Part shown: positions 1 to 7,103 of the stretch, piece by piece
How positions within the stretch are numbered: the stretch's first letter is position 1
Layout of the letters: each line of letters starts with the position of its first letter
Assembly: GCA_020345945.1 (NCBI GenBank)
Contig: CP070773.1
Location: 1,084,314 to 1,095,441, forward strand
Source of the DNA: Candidatus Bathyarchaeota archaeon
GTDB lineage: Archaea > Thermoproteota > Bathyarchaeia > RBG-16-48-13 > GCA-020345945
Length of the DNA stretch: 11,128 nucleotides
Reading direction: 5' to 3'
Notes under the pieces: generated by a model
What the model was told of the DNA's origin: nothing
The model's database searches: none
The model's input: the letters and a program-made list of their open reading frames with translations, nothing else
Translations under genes and position numbers: made by a program

Positions 1-1005
1 GAAGAGAGGTCTGTTCAGCCATCCTACTATAGTTACGGAGGTCGAGCTCCCAATGTCGCATATGGAATCGGAAGACTTGGAGGGGAAGTACGTCTCATAA
101 CAGTCTTCGGTGACGATTTCGATAAGCCATATCCAGGATTCTATGACGGTGGATACTGGACTCATCTGCGCAATGCTGGCGTTAGGATGGATCTCCTGGA
201 TATAGAGATTCCAGAGAATATCTGGGGAAACCCGGAGGAGATGAGATCCCACCTCGAAGAATCTTATGGAGCTATCCTAGACCAGTATGATGCGCTTCGT
301 ATCAAGAACAAAGAGATTCCGACTATCGTCTGTGCCAAAGATGTAACGGGAGTAGACTTCTATTATATCGATGATATAAAAGGGGTCAGTTCAGTTGACT
401 TGGCCCGGCCAGCTCCGACTAAGATAATCAAAGATGTCGACATCGTCTTTGTTACATCATCTGAAATGCCTTTCATGAAGGAGGTAATCCTTACTGCGGA
501 CAGGCTTGGGAAAGAGGTGGTTGTAGACATAGGATCATACGGAATTACTTCTGAGTATCTAAAGGAGACTGTGCCTCATTGTGACATCATATTTGGAAAT
601 ACCTCTGAGATCCAACAGGTGCTAGATGCTTTCCAAGTTAAAAATATCTCATCTCTTTATGAAGGGATTGGCGGGAGTGACCTGAAGCTAATTATTGTTG
701 AGGATAAGATTGGGGGCGTTGTGGAGGTCTTCTTTAGAGACGGGGATAGTAGAGTTTATGGACCGATTGATATCGACAAGAAAGGGAATAGCGTTGGTTG
801 CTGTGATGGGATAGCTGCAGGATTTCTATCGTTGTATCAAAGAGGATCTGAGTTAGATATCTGTATCCAGGCGGGTCTTATGGAGTGTGCAGCTATCTGG
901 GAGATAGAGACCATCCATGAGAAACTACTGGATCGAAGAGAACTAGCTAGTCGATATCTTTCCCAATTTGGAGATGAATCGCGAATCGTTAATGCTCTGA
1001 AGTGA
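1..1005 (+). CDS. PfkB-family carbohydrate/nucleoside kinase, 5'-truncated
   Basis: The reading frame is open from the first base, so the start lies outside the window; 334 codons are visible. Ribokinase/PfkB enzymes phosphorylate sugars or nucleosides with ATP in the cytoplasm. The N-terminal substrate-binding signature is seen as GGRAPNVAYGIGRLGG (about visible residues 13-28), followed by a Gly-Asp-Asp-Phe stretch. The C-terminal PfkB signature, usually DTxGAGD, reads NSVGCCDGIAAGF; the catalytic-base Asp (visible residue 269) and the anion-hole glycine are kept, but two small residues are replaced by cysteines. The next gene is ahcY, which releases adenosine, so an adenosine/nucleoside kinase is a reasonable guess from context. 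Substrate cannot be read from sequence. About 20-30 N-terminal residues are probably missing. Family assignment is firm, substrate is inference. Confidence 0.88.
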   Translation, partial: EERSVQPSYYSYGGRAPNVAYGIGRLGGEVRLITVFGDDFDKPYPGFYDGGYWTHLRNAGVRMDLLDIEIPENIWGNPEEMRSHLEESYGAILDQYDALRIKNKEIPTIVCAKDVTGVDFYYIDDIKGVSSVDLARPAPTKIIKDVDIVFVTSSEMPFMKEVILTADRLGKEVVVDIGSYGITSEYLKETVPHCDIIFGNTSEIQQVLDAFQVKNISSLYEGIGGSDLKLIIVEDKIGGVVEVFFRDGDSRVYGPIDIDKKGNSVGCCDGIAAGFLSLYQRGSELDICIQAGLMECAAIWEIETIHEKLLDRRELASRYLSQFGDESRIVNALK

Positions 1006-1018
1006 CGCTGACTGCATA

Positions 1019-1055
1019 CCCTACAAGTCTAAGTTGACCTCTATCTCTTGTAGGG
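1019..1055 (+). terminator. 9-bp perfect hairpin after the PfkB gene
   Basis: CCCTACAAG at 1019-1027 pairs perfectly with CTTGTAGGG at 1047-1055, leaving a 19-base loop. It begins 14 bases after the PfkB stop and lies well before ahcY. No run of T follows, so it is not a typical intrinsic terminator. It could end or stabilise the PfkB transcript, or form a structured leader if PfkB and ahcY are cotranscribed. The stem is seen directly; the role is inferred. Confidence 0.4.
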
Positions 1056-1114
1056 GTGTCGAGGTTATGAGTACACTTGTTATGAGATTGTGTGATCCCA
1101 GCAACAAATACCTG

Positions 1115-1121
1115 CTTAAAT
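1115..1121 (+). promoter_or_regulatory. TATA-like box upstream of ahcY
   Basis: CTTAAAT, preceded by the A-rich AACAAATACC, fits an archaeal BRE/TATA arrangement. Transcription would begin near 1145 and leave a leader of about 40 bases containing AGGAG. Found by inspection only; short AT-rich boxes are common by chance. Confidence 0.3.
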
Positions 1122-1170
1122 CGGATGCGAATAAATATGTCAAATGAAGCTTACTATACGCCAGTATTTC

Positions 1171-1175
1171 AGGAG
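1171..1175 (+). promoter_or_regulatory. Shine-Dalgarno AGGAG that decides the ahcY start
   Basis: AGGAG ends at 1175. A GTG start at 1175 would use the last base of this motif and leave no spacer. TTG at 1187 leaves an 11-base spacer and gives the N-terminus MVYEVKDIEL, as in other archaeal SAH hydrolases. The motif therefore favours 1187. Confidence 0.5.
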
Positions 1176-1186
1176 TGACAACATCT

Positions 1187-2440
1187 TTGGTATACGAAGT
1201 GAAAGATATCGAACTTTCAAAGAGAGGTAGGCCCTTGGTAAAGTGGGCGGAGGATCACATGCCCGTGATGTTGGAGGTACAGAAGGAGTTCAAGAAGGAG
1301 GAGCCTCTGAAAGGGGTGCAGATTGGGTGTTGTCTCCATGTAACAAAGGAGACCGCGGTTCTGGTTAAGACGTTGATATGTGGTGGTGCAAAGGTCGCTC
1401 TTTGCGGGTCTAACCCACTCTCGACTCAAGATCCTGTAGCGGCTGCACTTGCCGAAGAAGGAGTCGATGTCTATGCGTGGCGAAATCAATCTACAGAGGA
1501 GTATTATCACTGCATAGAAAAGGTTCTGTCATATAAGCCAGCTATTACTATGGATGATGGAGCGGACCTGGTTTCAACCCTCCATACAGAAGAATACTCG
1601 GTTGAAGGGGTTCTTGGAGGAACTGAAGAAACCACAACTGGTGTGATCCGTCTACGTTCGATGGCGGACAAAGGTGTTTTGGAGTATCCTGTTATTGCAG
1701 TTAATGATGCGAATACGAAACACCTATTTGATAACCAGTATGGTACGGGGCAAAGTACCATCGATGGGATAATGCGAGCTACAAGTCTTCTTCTTGCTGG
1801 GAAAGACTTTGTTGTAGTCGGCTATGGATGGTGTGGACGAGGGATAGCGAACCGTGCCCGAGGTATGGGGGCACATGTTGTAGTTTGTGAGACCGACCCA
1901 GTAAGGGCGTTGGAGGCGACTATGGACGGATTCTCAGTAGAACCTATGATAAAGGCAGCTCAACATGGCGATTTCTTCGTTACTGCAACCGGTAATACTT
2001 CGGTCATACGGGGAGAACATATCCGAGAGATGCGGGATGGAGCTATACTTGCGAACAGTGGACACTTCAATGTTGAGATCTCGATCGACGATCTCCTCTC
2101 AATAACTAGATCGAGAAAGAACGTACGTCCAAATGTCGAGAAGTTCGAGCTTAAGAATGGTAGAAGCGTCTATCTTATTGCCGAGGGAAGACTGGTGAAC
2201 TTGGCGTCAGCTGAGGGACATCCTCCTGAAGTGATGATGATGTCCTTCGCTAATCAAGCCTTATCTGCAGAGTACTTGGTTGGGTTTGGACGGGATCTTG
2301 CTCCAAGAGTATATGAGGTCCCTGAACATATCGATAGAAAGGTAGCGAGGACTGCGCTCAAAGTTATGGGAATAGAAATCGACGAACTTACCGAGAAACA
2401 GACTGAGTATCTGAAAAGCTGGGAAAAGGGTACTACATAG
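1187..2440 (+). CDS. ahcY: S-adenosyl-L-homocysteine hydrolase
   Basis: This cytoplasmic NAD-dependent enzyme converts S-adenosylhomocysteine to adenosine and homocysteine and so relieves product inhibition of methyltransferases. The 417-residue length is usual for the archaeal short form. Visible landmarks are WAEDHMPVM near the N-terminus, the substrate-site stretch DDGADLVSTLH, the NDANTKHLFDNQYGTGQS segment that includes active-site Lys and Asp, the Rossmann motif GYGWCGRG (from residue 212), and GNTSVI followed by NSGHFNVEI. The C-terminal part continues through AEGHPPEVMMMSFANQAL. Start TTG 1187 is chosen over the longer GTG 1175 because AGGAG sits at 1171-1175 and the shorter N-terminus fits the family. 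The upstream PfkB kinase may use the adenosine produced. Stop is TAG. Identification is very secure. Confidence 0.97.
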   Translation: MVYEVKDIELSKRGRPLVKWAEDHMPVMLEVQKEFKKEEPLKGVQIGCCLHVTKETAVLVKTLICGGAKVALCGSNPLSTQDPVAAALAEEGVDVYAWRNQSTEEYYHCIEKVLSYKPAITMDDGADLVSTLHTEEYSVEGVLGGTEETTTGVIRLRSMADKGVLEYPVIAVNDANTKHLFDNQYGTGQSTIDGIMRATSLLLAGKDFVVVGYGWCGRGIANRARGMGAHVVVCETDPVRALEATMDGFSVEPMIKAAQHGDFFVTATGNTSVIRGEHIREMRDGAILANSGHFNVEISIDDLLSITRSRKNVRPNVEKFELKNGRSVYLIAEGRLVNLASAEGHPPEVMMMSFANQALSAEYLVGFGRDLAPRVYEVPEHIDRKVARTALKVMGIEIDELTEKQTEYLKSWEKGTT

Positions 2441-2475
2441 ATGCTGTCAAGGACAGGCTTACTCTTCTAGGTTGT

Positions 2476-2489
2476 CGAAAGATCTTTTA
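2476..2489 (+). promoter_or_regulatory. BRE/TATA-like promoter of the glycosyltransferase gene
   Basis: CGAAAGATCTTTTA in the short ahcY-glycosyltransferase gap combines a BRE-like CGAAA with a TATA-like CTTTTA. A start of transcription near 2513 would give a leader of about 25 bases before ATG 2540. Judged by eye. Confidence 0.35.
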
Positions 2490-2539
2490 CGCTGTCATCT
2501 TGATTCTTACGACATTATTCTTCCTGTTGTTTGGTTACG

Positions 2540-3787
2540 ATGAACTTCAAGCGTTTAAGCGATGAGTCCCTAATCATTGCTGTCGGTCTTCTTGCCCGTC
2601 TCCTTGTTTCTCCCTTCTTCGGTGACAGCTATGATGCTTGGGTTTGGCATGTTATCTCTTCTGCTTGGGTAAGACGCGGGATAAATCCTTACGACTATAA
2701 TTTCCATCACTCCAGATTGTATAATGATCCTTATTCCTACCCTATACCTTGGGCACTTCTCTGTGCAATAAGCTACTCTTTTTCAGGACCGATCCCTGCC
2801 AACGGGAATAGGGCCATTCTAGTTCTTCAGAAGATGCCGGTGATTTTCTCAGATATTCTTCTCGGAGTAATGTTAGGACGAATAGTCTTTGATGCCACCG
2901 GAAGTAGTAAGGCGAAGAAGATCGCGATGGCAGGGTACCTCCTTAATCCCTATACCTTTATGGGATCTGTGCTTTACTTTCAGTTTGATCCAGTGCCTGC
3001 TCTCTTTACTGTTTTGGCTCTCTACTTCTTCAAGAAGTCTGAGATCGAGCTTAGCGCTATCTCTTTAGGTATGGGTATTGCCTTCAAGATGTATCCCATA
3101 ATTCTTCTTCCTGTGTTTCTCGTATTCTTGAAGGAGAAAAGGTTGAATTTTCTTCTTCTCTCACTTCTTCCTATAGCTTTCTCTACTCTCCCATTTTTGG
3201 TGCTTAACTATTCACGCTTATCCCATGCCCTGTTCTACCAGAGTACTTGGAGTGGAAACTCTACCTATTGGCGTCTGATCTGGATGAGATTGGGTTTTGA
3301 GTACTATCCAAGAGGGGAGACTTCCCCACTTCTCGGACAAGTTACGATGCTGAATTCGATAATTGTGGCCTCTTCTCTTCTCCTTCTCTACATCTATCTC
3401 TCTAGACGTGTTGGCAAGATTTCTCTTGAACGTGGGATTCTCCTTGCCTTCTTGGTCTTCTTTACTACATATCGATTCATCCAAGATAATCATGCTATGT
3501 GGGCTATTCCGTTTGCAATATTGGATGGTATAATCAATGATAACCGGTTTGAACGTATCTGGTATCTCCCCCTCCTGTTTTATACAGGTACAAGATGGTT
3601 CTACTATCTTCTCTCCATTCCCGCTTGGCTTGGGGGATTCTATTACCTTGAACTCGTTTGGAGATGTCGAGACCTTACAATGTTTATAGCATTTCCTGCA
3701 TTCACATTCGCATATCTGGTAAACAGTCTTGTATCTATCGACGATTCTGCCTCACCTAAGATTCGCAATATTCTCCAAAAACCTTAA
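2540..3787 (+). CDS. GT-C-like polytopic membrane glycosyltransferase
   Basis: The 415-residue product is a hydrophobic protein with about 10-12 membrane segments (first near residues 10-27, then many between 66 and 225 and between 270 and 400). An acidic first loop, GDSYDAWVW (Asp29 and Asp32), follows the first helix, as in GT-C enzymes that use a polyprenyl-phosphate sugar and place catalytic acidic residues outside the membrane. YLLNPYTFMGSVLYFQFDP and GMGIAFKMYPIILLP resemble conserved segments of the PIG-M-like and GT87/DUF2029 mannosyltransferase groups. It probably adds a sugar to a lipid-linked or surface glycan; donor and acceptor are unknown. ATG 2540 is preferred to an in-frame TTG at 2531. 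It lies about 50 bases before metG. The membrane-enzyme call is firm, the subfamily is not. Confidence 0.75.
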   Translation: MNFKRLSDESLIIAVGLLARLLVSPFFGDSYDAWVWHVISSAWVRRGINPYDYNFHHSRLYNDPYSYPIPWALLCAISYSFSGPIPANGNRAILVLQKMPVIFSDILLGVMLGRIVFDATGSSKAKKIAMAGYLLNPYTFMGSVLYFQFDPVPALFTVLALYFFKKSEIELSAISLGMGIAFKMYPIILLPVFLVFLKEKRLNFLLLSLLPIAFSTLPFLVLNYSRLSHALFYQSTWSGNSTYWRLIWMRLGFEYYPRGETSPLLGQVTMLNSIIVASSLLLLYIYLSRRVGKISLERGILLAFLVFFTTYRFIQDNHAMWAIPFAILDGIINDNRFERIWYLPLLFYTGTRWFYYLLSIPAWLGGFYYLELVWRCRDLTMFIAFPAFTFAYLVNSLVSIDDSASPKIRNILQKP

Positions 3788-3789
3788 AC
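3777..3789 (+). promoter_or_regulatory. BRE/TATA-like promoter before metG
   Basis: AAAAACCTTAAAC overlaps the last codons of the glycosyltransferase gene. CTTAAAC at 3783-3789 would place transcription start near 3812, about 28 bases before GTG 3841, with AGGT at 3828-3831 as a 9-base-spaced ribosome site. This suggests metG can be transcribed separately. Judged by eye. Confidence 0.35.
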
Positions 3790-3840
3790 GTCTGACTTTC
3801 TCGTCTTCTTTTCCACGAGGAATCTTCAGGTAAGTTGGGG

Positions 3841-5862
3841 GTGTCAATTCTCGCAAGATATCTTGTTACTGCTGCTATTCCATATGCAAATGCTCCTCTT
3901 CACCTCGGTCATCTCAGGTCGACCTATATCCCGGCAGATATCTACGTAAGATACCTCCGGTTATATGGACATGATGCAATCTATGTTTGTGCGACAGATG
4001 AACATGGTACGCCTATAGCTATCAGGGCAGAGCAAGAGAAGTCCTCTCCCAGAAAGATCGTTGATAGGTATCACGCATCGATTCTCCAAGATCTGTTAGG
4101 AATGGGATGTTCCTTCGATATCTTCTCAAGAACGAGTACGTCAGTTCACAGGGAGTCTACCCAAGAGTTCTTCTCAAGGTTGTTGGAGAAAGGATACATC
4201 TACGAGTCGCAGTATGAGCAGCTCTTCTGCGAGAGCTGTAACCGTTTCTTGCCCGATCGGTATGTTGAGGGAACGTGTCCATACTGCGGTACTAAGGCGG
4301 CTCGTGGAGATGCTTGTGATGCCTGTGGACGCTACTTGAAACCGACGGATCTAGTGGATCCTTACTGTGTATTATGCGAGGGTCGGCCAGTTGTAAAAAC
4401 TTCTCGTCACTGGTTCTTCAAGCTCAGTGTCTTCCAGAAGGAGGTTAGGGACTGGGTATCTAAGAATCCTAATCTTCCGGGTAATGTGAAGAACTATGCT
4501 CTAAACTGGATAGACGAAGGATTGAGAGACTGGTGTATAACCCGTGACCTTTCTTGGGGAGTTCCGGTCCCAGCAGTAGATGTGAAAGACAAAGTTATCT
4601 ATGTCTGGTTTGATGCCCCTATCGGCTACCTCTCCTCTACAAAGATATGGGCGTCCAAGTCGGATGATCCTGAGAAATGGCGTGGTTACTGGAAGGATGA
4701 GAATAGTAAGATAATCCACTTCATTGGTAAGGACATAATCTATCATCACTCTATCTTTTGGCCTGCTATGTTGATGGGAGTTGGAGAATATTGTCTTCCT
4801 TTCGCGATCGTTGCCGGAGAGTATCTTACTCTCGAGGGGCGAAAGATGTCTAAGAGCCGAGGTTGGGTCGTTGGAGTATCGGATTATTTAGAAGACTTCG
4901 AACCTGATTCTTTGAGATACTATTTCATAGCTTCCTCCCCACTAGGAAAGGATGCAGATTTCTCTTGGGATGAATTTGCCCGTCGTCATAACAATGAGTT
5001 AGCAGACATCCTTGGTAACTTTGTTCATAGAGCTCTGGTATTCACCCATAGAGATTTTCAAGGAAAGGTTCCAGATCCTGGGGAGTTCGATCAATATGAC
5101 CAGAAAGTACTAGATAGAATCTCCGAGACCCAGTGTGAAGTAGCGGAAGCGATAGAATGTTTCAGTTTTCATAGCGCGTTAAGAACTGTTATGGATCTGG
5201 CATCTATAGGAAATAAGTACTTCAATGATAAGTCTCCTTGGATTACCGTCAAAGAGGACCCTCAGACCGCAAAGACGACAATATATGTAGCCAATCAAAT
5301 AGTCAAAGCCCTCTCTATTCTACTTGAACCATTCCTTCCCTTCACGGCGGAGAGGATCTGGGATACACTCGGTCTTGAGGGATCTGTACACGATCAGAAC
5401 TGGGATGATGCAATCTCTCCGCTTCCGTCAGGTCAACGAATAAACCCTCCAACTCCACTCTTCAAAAAACTTGACATGGAAAAAATCGAGGCTAAGAAGA
5501 TGAAACTACCGAAGTTGGATGAAGAAGACGATATTGCCGAAGTAACTATAGAAGAATTCGCAAAGTTAGATCTAAGAGTAGGCAGGATCCTCGAGGCGAA
5601 ACCCTTACCCTCCTCTGATGATCTAATCCATCTGACGATCGATTTGGGGAACGGCGTTGTTCGAGAATCTGTCTCCGGACTTCTTCCCCATTATACTCCT
5701 GAAGTTCTGAGAGGAAAGAGTGTTGTAGTTCTAGTCAATATAAGACCTACAAAGATTCTTGGTTCCATGTCAGAAGTTATGGTGCTTGCAGCCGTCGATG
5801 GGAAACAGTTGACTCTATTGATTCCTGATCGTCCTTCGGAGCCCGGCACCCATATCAAGTAA
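3841..5862 (+). CDS. metG: Methionyl-tRNA synthetase with fused C-terminal tRNA-binding domain
   Basis: This class I synthetase charges tRNA-Met for initiation and elongation. The Rossmann domain begins with RYLVTAAIPYANAPLHLGHL, where HLGH (residues 21-24) is the HIGH motif. The connective insertion carries four CxxC pairs (Cys130/133, 146/149, 159/162, 176/179), enough for two zinc knuckles as in archaeal-type MetG. KMSKS is present from Lys335. An alpha-helical anticodon domain follows. Residues about 570-673 form an EMAP-II/Trbp111-like OB fold (KLDLRVGRILEAK, later NIRPTKILGSMSEVM), which is a separate gene in some archaea. Start GTG 3841 gives the usual short N-terminus; an in-frame TTG at 3835 is possible. 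At 673 residues the protein is full length with all key motifs intact. Confidence 0.97.
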   Translation: MSILARYLVTAAIPYANAPLHLGHLRSTYIPADIYVRYLRLYGHDAIYVCATDEHGTPIAIRAEQEKSSPRKIVDRYHASILQDLLGMGCSFDIFSRTSTSVHRESTQEFFSRLLEKGYIYESQYEQLFCESCNRFLPDRYVEGTCPYCGTKAARGDACDACGRYLKPTDLVDPYCVLCEGRPVVKTSRHWFFKLSVFQKEVRDWVSKNPNLPGNVKNYALNWIDEGLRDWCITRDLSWGVPVPAVDVKDKVIYVWFDAPIGYLSSTKIWASKSDDPEKWRGYWKDENSKIIHFIGKDIIYHHSIFWPAMLMGVGEYCLPFAIVAGEYLTLEGRKMSKSRGWVVGVSDYLEDFEPDSLRYYFIASSPLGKDADFSWDEFARRHNNELADILGNFVHRALVFTHRDFQGKVPDPGEFDQYDQKVLDRISETQCEVAEAIECFSFHSALRTVMDLASIGNKYFNDKSPWITVKEDPQTAKTTIYVANQIVKALSILLEPFLPFTAERIWDTLGLEGSVHDQNWDDAISPLPSGQRINPPTPLFKKLDMEKIEAKKMKLPKLDEEDDIAEVTIEEFAKLDLRVGRILEAKPLPSSDDLIHLTIDLGNGVVRESVSGLLPHYTPEVLRGKSVVVLVNIRPTKILGSMSEVMVLAAVDGKQLTLLIPDRPSEPGTHIK

Positions 5863-5925
5863 ATTCATCCCTATCTCCAATCACGATCCAACAGTTCGTG
5901 GCGCTGTTACGAGGGATACAATACC

Positions 5926-5933
5926 GTTTAATC
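5926..5933 (+). promoter_or_regulatory. TATA-like box upstream of the PHP gene
   Basis: GTTTAATC in the 138-base metG-PHP gap is the best TATA-like element, with transcription predicted near 5957. No clear Shine-Dalgarno precedes GTG 6001. An imperfect inverted repeat, GATCT/AGATC around 5949-5968, lies in the presumed leader. Weak evidence. Confidence 0.25.
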
Positions 5934-6000
5934 TAAAACTGTGAAGGGATCTATGCAGGGTCAGATCTGATACCCCAACAAATATTCAAGATGAACAACA

Positions 6001-6654
6001 GTGTTTCCTCTAAAGCTTGATCTTCATGTTCACACTACCCACTCAGGGGATAGTCTCAGTTCGGTGGTTGAAACGATTGAATGGGGTAAGAAAAGGGGTC
6101 TAGACGGGATTGCGATAACCGATCACAACAGTATAGAGGCGTCTAAAGACATCCCTCAAGTGATAAATGATTTTATCATAATTTTGGGGGAGGAGATCGA
6201 CACTCAAGAGGGACACCTAGTTGTTTTAGGTATCGATGAGAAGATTCCGAGTAATCTCCCCTTCTCAGAAACTCTTCAACTAGCTAGGGAGTCGAGTGGT
6301 CTTGCCATTATCCCTCATCCATTCGATTATCTTAGAGGAGGAGTAGGCCCTGAGATTGCTCGGGCATTCATTCCTGATGCTATTGAGGTTGCTAACTCTC
6401 ATTCCCTATTGTTCGGTGTAACAAAAAGTCTTGGTACCCAGTTGGCGAGAGAGTTGAATGTGGCTTCTGTCGGAGGTAGTGATTCTCACCTGCCAGAGAC
6501 TATCGGCGACTCTTATACCGTAGTCTCTTGCAGAAAGCGTTCTCAGGACTCGATCCTAGAATCGATCAAAGAAAGAAGAACTCAAGTATTTGGGAGACCA
6601 ACCCCCCTTCGACATCGTCTGAAGACATTATCTCTGGCATTGAAAGTATTCTAG
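6001..6654 (+). CDS. PHP-domain metal-dependent phosphoesterase
   Basis: The 217-residue protein is a single PHP (polymerase and histidinol phosphatase) domain, a metal-binding TIM-like barrel that hydrolyses phosphate esters. The metal ligands are visible in order: DLHVHTTHSGDS (His9, His11), ITDHNS (Asp41, His42), GEEIDTQEGHLVVLG (Glu64/65, His72), IPHPFDY (His106), the strand AIEVANSH around Glu129, and GGSDSH (Asp161, His163). All expected positions are filled, so it should be active. The substrate is unknown; stand-alone archaeal PHP proteins have been linked to several small phosphoesters. GTG 6001 is the first usable start, since an in-frame TGA lies 12-10 bases upstream, and it puts the metal motif at the very N-terminus as usual. 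It converges with the regulator gene on the minus strand. Confidence 0.88.
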   Translation: MFPLKLDLHVHTTHSGDSLSSVVETIEWGKKRGLDGIAITDHNSIEASKDIPQVINDFIIILGEEIDTQEGHLVVLGIDEKIPSNLPFSETLQLARESSGLAIIPHPFDYLRGGVGPEIARAFIPDAIEVANSHSLLFGVTKSLGTQLARELNVASVGGSDSHLPETIGDSYTVVSCRKRSQDSILESIKERRTQVFGRPTPLRHRLKTLSLALKVF

Positions 6655-6663
6655 AGAGATTCA

Positions 6664-6855
6664 AGGCAATAGAGAGGAGCGGCGGTCGTGTTCCATCTGA
6701 AATAGACCCAAATCCAATTCTATCTGTGCTTTGGTATCCTTCTGCTGTCCTTCCATATTGTATAGCTTCATAGCTTTTAACACGTCGACTATCGTTTCTG
6801 AAGAGCGATCTTCTCGGAATTCTAAGGTTGGAACTCTTCTTTCAGGGTGTTTCTT
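6664..6855 (-). pseudogene. 64-codon open frame continuing past the regulator's TAG stop
   Basis: Read on the minus strand, the frame of the ribbon-helix-helix gene stays open for 64 codons after its TAG (6858-6856), ending at TGA (6663-6661). The translation is rich in charged residues and includes EFREDRSSETIVDVLKAMKL, which reads like a plausible helix. Three explanations remain: a former C-terminal extension cut off by a nonsense mutation, readthrough of TAG, or chance. Chance alone would leave 64 codons open roughly 5% of the time per frame. TAG ends several intact genes here, so routine recoding is unlikely. I do not recognise the sequence. Confidence 0.2.
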
Positions 6856-7020
6856 CTAAGTTCCGTTCTGAGTTCGTCTCTTGGACCAAAGTTCATCGTC
6901 GAGGAGATCTTTTATTGCGATTCTAATCGCTTCTGCTCGATTCGGATAGTATTTCTCCGTTACTAGCTCTTCGAGATCTTGAAGGTAGACCTCAGGTATG
7001 TGTAGGGTTATCAGTCTCAT
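6856..7020 (-). CDS. Ribbon-helix-helix (CopG/MetJ-type) DNA-binding protein
   Basis: A 54-residue protein made almost entirely of one ribbon-helix-helix fold: the DNA-contacting strand MRLITLHIPEVYLQDL, a first helix LEELVTEKYY, the turn PNRAEA and a second helix AIRIAIKDLLDDELW. Such proteins dimerise and bind short palindromes, often repressing their own promoter. The LITLHIPE...YYPNRAEAIRIAIKDLL pattern is typical of small archaeal chromosomal regulators. ATG 7020 is chosen because it starts right at the strand, with GATGAG just upstream; in-frame ATGs at 7029 and 7044 would add 3 or 8 residues. Two dyads and a TATA-like box lie just upstream and could serve autoregulation. No toxin-like partner is recognisable. 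Targets are unknown. Confidence 0.85.
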   Translation of the reverse strand: MRLITLHIPEVYLQDLEELVTEKYYPNRAEAIRIAIKDLLDDELWSKRRTQNGT

Positions 7021-7055
7021 GAAACTCATCTTCCAATATACCATGTAATACAGAA

Positions 7056-7065
7056 CGAATAAACA
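7056..7065 (-). promoter_or_regulatory. TATA-like promoter of the ribbon-helix-helix gene
   Basis: On the minus strand TGTTTATTCG is the best TATA-like element, predicting transcription start near 7034. That gives a very short leader to ATG 7020 or a nearly leaderless start at 7029. It directly abuts the upstream dyad at 7066-7089. Judged by eye. Confidence 0.3.
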
Positions 7066-7103
7066 AGCGTATATCTAGATGAATACGCTGGAAATACGTT
7101 TCC
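7066..7103. promoter_or_regulatory. Two adjacent dyads, candidate operator
   Basis: AGCGTAT (7066-7072) and ATACGCT (7083-7089) form a perfect 7-bp inverted repeat around a 10-base centre that itself contains the palindrome ATCTAGAT. Immediately next to it, GGAAA (7090-7094) and TTTCC (7099-7103) flank TACG. Both lie directly upstream of the TATA-like box of the ribbon-helix-helix gene, where an autoregulatory dimer would be expected to bind. The symmetry is seen; the operator role is inference. Confidence 0.35.

Noticed and set aside
1217..1761. Two minus-strand open frames opposite ahcY
   Set aside because: They lie wholly inside an unmistakable gene and have no recognisable protein features.
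2407..2565. Short open frame across the ahcY-glycosyltransferase gap, with a hydrophobic helix-like stretch
   Set aside because: It has no ATG or GTG, only a TTG at 2500 that would give 21 residues, and it overlaps both neighbours. The pyrimidine-rich DNA explains its hydrophobic translation.
3218..3493. Minus-strand open frame opposite the glycosyltransferase
   Set aside because: Antisense shadow of a well-formed membrane protein gene.
4501..4749. Minus-strand open frame opposite metG
   Set aside because: Antisense shadow within the catalytic domain coding sequence.
6528..6773. Plus-strand frame overlapping the end of the PHP gene
   Set aside because: Half of it is out of frame within the PHP gene and the remainder has no recognised feature or ribosome site.
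6856..6858. TAG of the regulator as a pyrrolysine codon
   Set aside because: TAG is the final stop of several intact genes in this window, and no pyrrolysine gene or methylamine methyltransferase is visible.
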